Positions 57,264-64,000 of a DNA stretch of 64,000 nucleotides are shown in pieces. The position numbers were made by a program, and so were the translations under genes. Every line of letters starts with the position of its first letter. Position 1 is the stretch's first letter. Under the pieces are notes generated by a model, which saw only the letters and a program-made list of their open reading frames with translations, ran no database searches and was not told where the DNA came from. This DNA comes from Pseudomonas wayambapalatensis (GTDB lineage: Bacteria; Pseudomonadota; Gammaproteobacteria; Pseudomonadales; Pseudomonadaceae): positions 2,579,501-2,643,500 of the forward strand of contig CP077096.1 in NCBI GenBank assembly GCA_014268975.2. Direction: 5' to 3'.

Positions 57264-58450
57264 GGAAACTCCGAACAACTTGCTCATCAGCCGGAAATGG
57301 GCGGTTTAGGGGTACCGAAAAGCCTGATTTTCAGCCGCTGGTCAATGAAAAATCAAGGCAAAGCCTTGGTTATCTGCCCTCACGGGCGCACCTCTCCCGC
57401 AGCAGACAATAATTGCCGGCGCACCCTCCACAGATTCGACAGAGCAAACAGCGTGGTCAGTTGCGCCGTGTTCCTGGCCAACCCACGGAAGCGGGTTTTC
57501 ACATAACCGAACTGGCGCTTGATCACGCGAAAGGGGGGGCTCGACTTTCGCCCGCGTCTGCGCTTTGACCTTCTCGATCTGACGTTTGGCTTTGTAGAGC
57601 ACGCTGTGTTTGCTCAAGTGCTTGTAGGTGCTGCGTCGCACAGCGATCTGCCAGATCACTTGCCGACTGTCGTGCTCAGGCCGTTTCTCTACGCCAGTGT
57701 AACCCGCATCGGCACAGACAACGTTTTCGTCACCGTGCAACAGATGAGCGACCTCCGTCACGTCAGCCACGTTGGCGGCGGTGCCATGGACGTTATGTAC
57801 CAGGCCCGATTCAGTGTCGGCTCCGATATGCGCTTTCATGCCGAAGAAGTATTGGTTTCTCTTCTTCGCCTGGTGCATTTCCGGATCGCGTTTGCCTTCC
57901 TTGTTCTTTGTCGAACTGGGCGCGTGGATGATGGTGGCGTTGACAATGGTGTCCTGACGCAACGACAGGCCTTTGTCTTACAGGTACTTGTTGATGGTTT
58001 CCAGAATCCCTGCCGCGAGCTGATGCTTCTCCAGCGGGTGCCGGAAATTCATGATGGTGGTGTCTTCGGGGATAGGAGCGCTGAGCGTCAGGCGAGCAAA
58101 CTGGCGTATCGACGTGATTTCGTTCAATGCTTCTTCCATGGCCGGATCGCTCAGCGAAAACCAGTTCTGCAGCAGGTGAATACGCAGCATGGTTTCCAGT
58201 GGGTACGGCTTGCGCCCACCGTCGGCCATTGGGTAATGCGGCTCGATCAATGCCACCAAACCGCTCCACGGCACCACCTGCACCATCTCGTCCAGGAAGC
58301 GCTCGCGGCGGGTTTGCTTGCGCTTACCGGCGTACTCGAAATCGGAAAAGCTCATCTGACTCATGGGATGGCGGGCTTGTAGAGGGCAGTTGGACGGAGG
58401 GCTATTTCAGCACAGGTCAGGCGGCCTGTGCCGACTTGATCGGAGAATCC
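57264..58450 (-). mobile_element. Decayed IS5-family (IS5 group) insertion sequence
   Basis: This 1187-bp element has imperfect inverted ends: ggaaactccgaacaac at 57264, and the right end reading inward ggattctccgatcaag from 58450. Flanks are TTAG (57260-57263) and CTAG (58451-58454), which fit the YTAR target preference of the IS5 group but differ at one base. It carries one transposase gene with two disabling lesions (see the pseudogene), so it cannot move by itself. It is inserted 150 bp upstream of a TonB receptor gene. Confidence 0.82.
57380..58364 (-). pseudogene. IS5-family transposase, interrupted by a stop codon and a frameshift
   Basis: The N-terminal part (ATG 58364) reads SQMSFSDFEYAGKRKQTRRE and PWSGLVALIEPHYP, typical of IS5 transposases, and continues to INKYL followed by TAA at 57978-57980. 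The same frame resumes as KGLSLRQDTIVNATIIHAPS, with the first DDE Asp in the D/N-A-T-I-I block. The second Asp lies in VCADAGYTGVEK. At about 57530 a C7 run replaces the expected sequence of one base fewer (KVE-H-PFRV in the family), shifting the frame. The family C-terminus is found in another frame, ending at 57380. The transposase should be inactive. Confidence 0.85.
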
Positions 58451-58473
58451 CTAGCGGAGCCAGTTTGTTACTG

Positions 58474-58520
58474 AGTGTTATAAGATGTAATTGCGCGGCT
58501 TAATTATGATATAACATTGC
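58474..58520. promoter_or_regulatory. AT-rich dyad upstream of the TonB receptor, Zur-box-like
   Basis: tgttata (58476-58482) and tataaca (58510-58516) are inverted half-sites. Each resembles one half of the gamma-proteobacterial Zur box (tgttata-n-tataaca), but neither is paired with a good second half next to it. They sit 85-125 bp before the receptor ATG, where a repressor would act. Zinc control fits the neighbouring hemB relic but remains weak on sequence alone; another metal regulator is possible. Confidence 0.3.
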
Positions 58521-58600
58521 AATATGGTCAGGCTCAGACCTGCAGTACCGCTTGACCCTGCGATCAGCCGCACCTTCACGCCTGCAGTTCAGGAGCCTCC

Positions 58601-60676
58601 ATGAGATTCACCTCGGCCTCCATTGCCGTAGTCACGGCATTGGTAACCCCAGACCTCCTTGCCGATCAGGCTGGCAACTCAACGATCATCCTCGGCGAAG
58701 TGAACATCACGCAGAAAGCCGGCGTGGCACTAAGCACGGAAAATGTACTCACCTCAGTCGACGTCATGGGCGGTGACCAGGTTGAGGACAAGAACGTGAT
58801 GAATAGCTGGCAACTACTAGGCCAGATGCCAGGTATTCAACTGACCGAGACGGGGCAGGGGGCTGAGTCGGGCAAGGCCACTTTCCGAGCCTTCAATGGC
58901 GAGGGCTACATTAACGGCATCAAGACACTGATTGATGGGGTGCCGAGCAATGTAAACAGCGGCAACCAGCGTTTCATCGACATGATTTTCCCGCTGGAAA
59001 TCGATTACATAGAGGTAGTGCGCGGCACCAACGATCCGCGTTACGGCCTGCACAACATCGGCGGCAACATCAACTTTGCGACACGTCAGGGCGGTAACTA
59101 TGCAGACAGCCGTCTGACTTACGGCAGCTTCGATACCCGTGAAGTGCAAATTGCCCTCGGCCACGAGGAAGGTAACTTTGCGCAGAACTACATGTTGGCC
59201 AAACAGGACACCAACGGTTCACGCGATCACAGCAACTCCAACAAGTATTCCCTGGGTGGCAAGTGGTTCCTCAGCAATGATGAGCAAAATTTCCGCATAG
59301 GTGCCATTGCACGTCTGTACCATCAACAAGCGGACGAAGGCGGGTTCCTCACCCGCGAAGAGTTGCATGCCAGCCGTACCGATTCACCCGCCAAGAATGA
59401 CAATGATCGCAGTGATAGGGACATGAAGCAGTTGAGTCTGCACATGGATTGGCAACTGCGCGATGATCTGAACCTCAGCAGCAAGTTGTATTACAACAGC
59501 TACAATGATGACCGCTCCATCACCTTCACCAGTTACGAGCCCGGCAACGGGCCGCGTCAGCGTCGCTTCTGGGATGAGCAGCAGCGCGGGATGCTCAGTA
59601 ACCTGACCTGGCGTGTGAATGACCTGTTGACCCTGGATGGCGGCATCAACTATGAAGAACAGCATAACGAGTACGAGCGCAGGCGCTTCAACTTCAGCGT
59701 ACCCACCAACTTCGATGCGCCGCCAGCGCGCGTTCAAAACGATGACCACTACACGCTTCGTAACCTGGGTGGTTACGTACAGGCGGTTATCCAGCCAAGT
59801 GACTCGTTGAAGATCATCCCGGCGATGCGCGTTGACAAGTTCAGTGGCAACACCAACATCTCAAGCACCAACAATGGTGTGACCGTGAGTGCCAAGGGGC
59901 ATTTGCAGGACTACGGCTGGATCGAGCAACCCAAACTCAGTGTGGTGTACAGCGTTAATGATGATATCGACGTCTACGCCAACTGGGGGCGTACGTTCCA
60001 GGTGCTGACTGGCAATGCAAACCCTGCATACCTCGTCAATGGCGCCGGTTCCTATAATCCGTCGATCAACACGGGCAAGGAAGTGGGGTTGAAATTTCGG
60101 CCTGCCGAGGGCACCGAGGCACGCGTTGCCGTTTGGCAGCAGGACGCTACCGACGAGGTAGCGAACATGCCAGCCATCGATTCGACCGTTGGCTTGGGTG
60201 AAACTCGGCGTCGCGGTATCGATATGCAGTTCACGTCACGTTTGAACGATCAATGGACAGTGTGGGGTTTCCACGCAATCCAGGAAGCAAAAGTGATGAA
60301 GGGCAACGATGCGAACAGCAACTCCCTCAAGGGCAAAGAAGTATTTTCGACGCCGCGTTACATCAGTAACCTGGGTGTGGAATATCGTATGAACGACGAT
60401 TGGCGCTTCGGCATGCAGGCGCGTGCACAGGGCGACTATTACATTGACTCGAACAACGAAGCGGGCAAGTTTGGTGGTTTTGCCGTGCTCGATGCGAACG
60501 TCAGCTATCGAATCAGTGCTTCTACGAGCGTGGATCTGCAGGTCAAGAACCTGACGGATCGCGAATACGAATACGTCTGGTACGATAACTTCTGGTGGCC
60601 AGCTGGCGAAGAGCAACCTATGTTCTCACCGGCACCCGGTCGGTCTGCGTTCGTTTCACTCAACATGAAGCTGTGA
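58601..60676 (+). CDS. TonB-dependent outer-membrane receptor
   Basis: A 691-residue receptor. The signal peptide ends near LLA-DQAG. The plug domain contains GVALSTENVLTSVDVMGGDQ, then GYINGIKTLIDGVPSNVNSG and IDYIEVVRGTNDPRYGLHNIGG-type motifs up to ~residue 165. A 22-strand barrel follows and ends VNLTD-type NLTDREYEYVW... and FVSLNMKL. The codon use and lower GC than the flanks suggest transfer. The substrate cannot be read directly; a zinc or other metal chelate is possible from the context (see findings). An AGGAG box lies 6 bp before the ATG. An IS sits upstream and a hemB relic downstream. Confidence 0.9.
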   Translation: MRFTSASIAVVTALVTPDLLADQAGNSTIILGEVNITQKAGVALSTENVLTSVDVMGGDQVEDKNVMNSWQLLGQMPGIQLTETGQGAESGKATFRAFNGEGYINGIKTLIDGVPSNVNSGNQRFIDMIFPLEIDYIEVVRGTNDPRYGLHNIGGNINFATRQGGNYADSRLTYGSFDTREVQIALGHEEGNFAQNYMLAKQDTNGSRDHSNSNKYSLGGKWFLSNDEQNFRIGAIARLYHQQADEGGFLTREELHASRTDSPAKNDNDRSDRDMKQLSLHMDWQLRDDLNLSSKLYYNSYNDDRSITFTSYEPGNGPRQRRFWDEQQRGMLSNLTWRVNDLLTLDGGINYEEQHNEYERRRFNFSVPTNFDAPPARVQNDDHYTLRNLGGYVQAVIQPSDSLKIIPAMRVDKFSGNTNISSTNNGVTVSAKGHLQDYGWIEQPKLSVVYSVNDDIDVYANWGRTFQVLTGNANPAYLVNGAGSYNPSINTGKEVGLKFRPAEGTEARVAVWQQDATDEVANMPAIDSTVGLGETRRRGIDMQFTSRLNDQWTVWGFHAIQEAKVMKGNDANSNSLKGKEVFSTPRYISNLGVEYRMNDDWRFGMQARAQGDYYIDSNNEAGKFGGFAVLDANVSYRISASTSVDLQVKNLTDREYEYVWYDNFWWPAGEEQPMFSPAPGRSAFVSLNMKL

Positions 60677-60713
60677 CCCGTATGGACTCATTCACCTGGC
60701 AGGTATGAGGGCG

Positions 60714-61046
<333 letters not shown>

Positions 61047-61060
61047 TCATGGCCGGCGGG

Positions 61061-61710
61061 TCACTGGTAGCTCATGGTGAAGGTCAGCAGTGAGTTCGCG
61101 GTGCCAGGCTGCACCGGGCTGGATATCTGGTAGTACGAGGCCCTCAGCGGGATGCTGTAAGTGCCGCCTGTGGTTTTGTTGTAGTTGGTCAAGGTGAGTG
61201 GCGTATTGTACTTCAGTGGGCTGCCGTTGCCGTCTTTCAGTTGTACGCCGATACCTGCTGCGGACGAGTCGGCGGATAGCGCTATCACGCCGTTGCTGCC
61301 GTCGAGTACGCCCGTGGGAGGGGTGAACTGGTACTGGATGGCGTTCGAGCCGGCCGGGCAGGCACTGATGTCGACGTTGAAGGCAACGGCGGGCGTGGTC
61401 GAGCCGACTCCGGTGAATTCCGATTGTTTGTGGGAGCCGAGGTCGACGTCGACATCTGCGGTCCGGCAGGCAGCAACGTTGATGGTGGTGGTGCTGACCA
61501 GAAATGACTTGCGGCCATTTTGCGCAATGTCATAAGGGCCAAACTTCGCGGGCGCGCTGATCAGTGCTGCCTCGAGCATTACCCCGCCCGTGACAGTACC
61601 GGCCCGTATGGTGCCGGTCTTCACCAGAGCCATTTGCACTTGTCCACCATTGTTATTGATGGTCGAGTGGGATGTAATGTTGGTGGCGTTGCCTTGCCAG
61701 GGAGATGCTA
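61061..61710 (-). pseudogene. Fimbrial subunit/adhesin gene truncated by the IS427-type element
   Basis: The frame is open from the IS edge at 61710 to the TGA at 61061. It encodes NATNITSHSTINNNGGQVQM, then LVKTGTIRAGTVTGGVMLEA and a pilin-like body ending SLLTFTMSYQ, the alternating beta-strand end of type 1 (chaperone-usher) fimbrial subunits. Two Cys (AACRTAD and ISACPAG) could form the pilin disulfide. The length (~215 residues left) and the position of a putative N-terminal lectin part, now lost, suggest a two-domain tip adhesin. No matching N-terminal half is seen beyond the IS. No chaperone or usher gene is present. Confidence 0.75.
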
Positions 61711-62656
61711 GGCTCTGTACGAAATCCCGAGAAACCTAATCGTCGCTCCTCCAGCGCTGAGATTTTGCAGAGTCACGCGCCATTAACGGAAAGGAATTCT
61801 GTGATGGCAAGGCGCTACGAACTCACGGACGAGGCCTGGGATGTGGTCTCCGATCTCTTCATCGAAACCCGTGGCCGAGGCCGGCCTCGACTAAGCGACC
61901 GCCTGATGCTCGATGGCGTGCTGTGGGTGCTCTGCTCGGGTGCTGCATGGCGAGATATGCCTGAGCGCTTCGGCCCATGGTCAACGGTGTATCAACGGTT
62001 TCGGGGCTGGCGAAACCAAGGGACTTTCGAGCAGATGCTCAAACGTCTTCACCTGAGATTGAATGAGCAATGCTTGATCGATCTGCAAACCTGGATGATC
62101 GACTCAACCGCAGTACGCGCAACCCGAGCCTCATCTGGTGCCGGGAAAAAAGGGGGCCTGACGAGCCTGCCGATCATGCTCTAGGTCGCAGTCGCGGCGG
62201 CCTGACTACCAAAATCCACATGCTTTGCGACGCCAACGGAACACCGCTGCGCTTTCTCCTTTCTAGCGGTCAAGCCAGTGACATCAGCTACGCACAACCA
62301 CTGTTGGACGAGGTCAGCATTCCATCGACCCAACGTGGCCGCCCGCGCAAGCGCTGCAAATGGCTGCTCGCCGACAAGGGTTACGACGCGAAGCACTACG
62401 CCGCTACTGCGATCAATATCGAATGCAGCCCGTCATCCCGTTGCGCTCGATGAAGCGCAAGCCCAAGCCTGGCTTACCAAGACTGTTTGACCGGCCCAAA
62501 TAGCGACAGCGCAACATCATTGAGCGCATGTTTGGCTGGCTGAAAGAGAACCGCCGGATAGTGACCCGCTTCGACAAGCTCGCGAAAAGTTATGCCGCGA
62601 TGGTCTCACTGGCTTGCTCCATGCGGTGTTTGCGACATCTCTTTTCGTACAGAGCC
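61711..62656 (+). mobile_element. IS5-family, IS427-type insertion sequence
   Basis: A 946-bp element with inverted ends ggctctgtacgaaatc (61711) and, reading inward from 62656, ggctctgtacgaaaag: 14 of 16 identical. It is flanked by TA on both sides (61709-61710 and 62657-62658), the dinucleotide target duplication of the IS427 group. It carries a two-frame transposase with a slippery A6G at about 62144-62152. This copy is damaged (see pseudogene). It has inserted into the fimbrial gene. Confidence 0.9.
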
Positions 62657-62659
62657 TAG
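61804..62659 (+). pseudogene. IS427-type transposase (orfA/orfB), damaged
   Basis: orfA starts at ATG 61804 (ARRYELTDEAWDVVSDLFIE) and ends at TAG 62182-62184; its WMIDSTAVRAT holds the first DDE Asp. After the AAAAAAGG slip the orfB frame reads GRSRGGLTTKIHMLCDANGT and WLLADKGYDAKH (second Asp). A base then appears to be missing near 62396: the family continues in the next frame as RRYCDQYRMQPVIPLRSMKR. That frame meets TAG in RPK-stop-RQRN, before IIERMFGWLKENRR (third catalytic Glu). The last frame runs through the right end and stops at TAG formed by the TA target duplication. Inactive. Confidence 0.85.
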
Positions 62660-62875
62660 GCATTTTTTGACTGCCCTAACTGTGGTGCTAGCGCTAACCA
62701 CGTGCCTTGGCCTGGTGGATCGAAGAGTTAGATGTCCGCTTGCCCCGTTGGGTACCAGCCCATGCGGGTGAACATTGACTGTCAAGGCGGGTGACAGGTT
62801 CCAGCTGGCCCGTGCTCGCCTCTAGCCTGCAAATTTTGGGCGTCTGTCACGAGCTCTGGGGGAGCGTCCGGATAA

Positions 62876-62950
62876 AATCGTAGCGCTGCGATTAATAATC
62901 CAGTAGGCTTTCTGAAAAATCGTAGCGCTACGATTCTGCTTCGTAGCGCT
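62876..62950. promoter_or_regulatory. Three phased palindromic operators upstream of the aldolase gene
   Basis: aatcgtagcgctgcgatt (62876-62893, one mismatch), aatcgtagcgctacgatt (62918-62935, perfect 18-bp palindrome) and a half copy tcgtagcgct (62941-62950) share the core cgtagcgct. Their centres are 42 and 21 bp apart, four and two helical turns, so bound dimers would lie on one face of the DNA. The last one ends 26 bp before the aldolase ATG. The form fits a LacI- or GntR-type repressor, whose gene is not in this window. The rest of 62659-62875 shows nothing recognisable. Confidence 0.7.
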
Positions 62951-62976
62951 GGTTGATCAACCCTCAGGAGGTCACC

Positions 62977-63780
62977 ATGTCCACTGCTGTCACGCCCCCC
63001 GTCTTCACTCTTCTGCTGAAACGCCAATCTGCACTGCTCGGTACCTGGCTCATGTCCGCATCGGCCAGTACGGCAGAAGCACTGGGATACGCAGGCTTCG
63101 ACTGGCTGCTGGTGGACATGGAGCACGTACCGATCGAGTTCCGCGATCTCTGGCACATTTTGCAGGCCATTCAGTGCACCGGTGCGCAGCCGATCGTGCG
63201 GGTGGCCGCCAATGACCCCGTGCTGCTCAAGCGCGCACTGGACCTGGGCTCGACCAATGTGATGGTGCCGTTCGTGGAGAATGCCGAGCAGGCCAGGGCA
63301 GCGGTCAGCGCGATCAAGTATCCACCCATGGGCACCCGCGGCTTCGCTGCCGTGCACCGCGCCAGCCGCTACGGCACCTGGAAGGGCTACGGTCAGCAGG
63401 CCAATGACTCGGTGTGCTGCATCCTGCAGATCGAGACCGCCACCGCGTTGGCCAACCTCGAGGAAATCGCGGCCGTGCCGGGTGTCGATGCGCTGTTCCT
63501 CGGCCCGGGCGACCTGTCGAGTGTCTGTGGCCATATCGGCAACCCGGCGCACCCTCATATCCAGGCCATGATCAGCGACGCGATCGTGCGCTGCAAAGCC
63601 ATCGGCATGCCCATCGGCATCGTTGGCGGCACGCCGGAGCTGGTCGGCAGCTACCTGGAGCAGGGCTACGCCTTCGCCGCTGTGGCCTCGGACATGGCGA
63701 TGATGATGAGCAAGGCCAATGAACTGCTGGTGGCCCTGAAAGGCCGCCAGGCGCCCGAAGCGGTAGCCACGGCCTACTGA
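62977..63780 (+). CDS. HpaI/GarL-type class II aldolase (HpcH/HpaI family)
   Basis: A 267-residue aldolase: LLGTWLMSASASTAEALGYA at the start, then FDWLLVDMEHVPIEF (the D-x-E-H catalytic block, ~44-58). QPIVRVAANDPVLLKRALDL follows; Glu in QIETATAL (~150) and Asp in LFLGPGDLSS (~175) are the metal ligands. The family cleaves 2-keto-3-deoxy-glucarate or 4-hydroxy-2-oxo-heptanedioate to pyruvate (or a related keto acid) and an aldehyde. The ATG at 62977 follows a perfect AGGAGG-type box. The next gene is a GudP-like MFS, so a hexarate (glucarate/galactarate) pathway is the best guess. Confidence 0.9.
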   Translation: MSTAVTPPVFTLLLKRQSALLGTWLMSASASTAEALGYAGFDWLLVDMEHVPIEFRDLWHILQAIQCTGAQPIVRVAANDPVLLKRALDLGSTNVMVPFVENAEQARAAVSAIKYPPMGTRGFAAVHRASRYGTWKGYGQQANDSVCCILQIETATALANLEEIAAVPGVDALFLGPGDLSSVCGHIGNPAHPHIQAMISDAIVRCKAIGMPIGIVGGTPELVGSYLEQGYAFAAVASDMAMMMSKANELLVALKGRQAPEAVATAY

Positions 63781-63886
63781 CTGCTACCGTTGCGCCCCGC
63801 GCAGGCTACCTCCGTGTTGCAGTAGCCGATTGAGCATCCCTACAAGAACAACAAACCGGCGCCATCGCGCACCGGAAGGACTCTCG

Positions 63887-64000
63887 ATGAATCAGGCACC
63901 CATTTCCGGCCAGGTCGCGGCCAGCGCCGCGGCAACGGTGACGCCTTCACGGACGCGCTACTGGATCATCCTTATCCTGTTCCTCGTCTCGACGCTGAAC
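63887..64000 (+). CDS. MFS transporter, 3'-truncated by the window edge (GudP/GarP-like)
   Basis: The ATG at 63887 has a GGAAGGA box. Only 38 residues are in the window: NQAPISGQVAASAAATVTPS, then RTRYWIILILFLVSTLN, the polar N-terminus and start of helix 1 found in anion:cation symporters for hexarates (R-T/R-Y-x-I-L-x-x-L-F-L-V-T/S-x-I/L-N). It lies 106 bp after the aldolase gene and would import its pathway substrate. The rest is outside the window, so the family is only a likely assignment. Confidence 0.7.
   Translation, partial: MNQAPISGQVAASAAATVTPSRTRYWIILILFLVSTLN

Noticed and set aside
57519-58382. 287-codon + strand frame across the IS5-type transposase
   Set aside because: It is the antisense shadow of a transposase with clear DDE motifs and has no ribosome-binding site.

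Overview
The window is high-GC, densely coded chromosomal DNA of a Pseudomonas, most likely of the P. putida group. This rests on REP-type palindromes built on a gcgggc-ttgcccgc core, OprD-type porins, many LysR/MFS catabolic cassettes, and a short LOV photoreceptor beside a B12-less MerR regulator. Both window edges cut genes: a LysR regulator at the left and an MFS transporter at the right. I saw no tRNA, rRNA or CRISPR array.

Layout. 0-13.6 kb: a LysR fragment, a GNAT, a lone PD-(D/E)XK nuclease-like protein, a complete CusCBA+F copper/silver efflux operon with a Met/Cys/His-rich accessory protein, a small Pseudomonas protein behind an unusual structured leader, and several single metabolic genes including a flavoprotein/Rrf2 divergent pair. 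13.6-19.8 kb: a tricarboxylate cassette (OprD porin, CitMHS and DctA transporters, PrpF-type isomerase, divergent LysR). 19.9-25.8 kb: a periplasmic cyclase-family protein, then LysR / MHS transporter / M20 amidohydrolase / deacetylase. 25.8-35.0 kb: a catabolic cassette of GMC oxidoreductase, enolase-superfamily enzyme, MFS, aldehyde dehydrogenase, LysR and porin, with a second divergent LysR. 35.2-39.3 kb: a ybhN-clsB-ybhP-like membrane-lipid operon with a DUF72 gene and a 54-residue protein. 39.5-43.6 kb: a 1375-residue CheB-CheR-PAS-histidine kinase-receiver fusion.

43.7-53.7 kb is the most coherent system. Chalcone-isomerase-like, DUF3833, unknown, FeS cryptochrome/photolyase and DUF2256 genes (+ strand) converge on DUF2878, CFA-synthase-like, DUF1365, FAD oxidoreductase, SDR and NTF2-like genes (- strand). 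A short LOV protein and a class II LitR-like MerR regulator follow. The first gene of each arm is preceded by T(G/A)TACA-N12-TGTA(C/T)A sites, so both arms look like one light-induced lipid-modification and photoprotection regulon.

53.8-56.7 kb is ordinary (small proteins, RipA-like membrane protein, xthA, DUF1543) with a PfpI relic. 56.7-62.7 kb is a scrapyard: IS256 and integrase relics, a decayed IS5-group element, an apparently intact TonB receptor, a C-terminal hemB relic, and a fimbrial gene cut by a decayed IS427-type element. At 62.9 kb three phased palindromic operators precede an HpaI/GarL-type aldolase and an MFS gene, probably for hexarate use.
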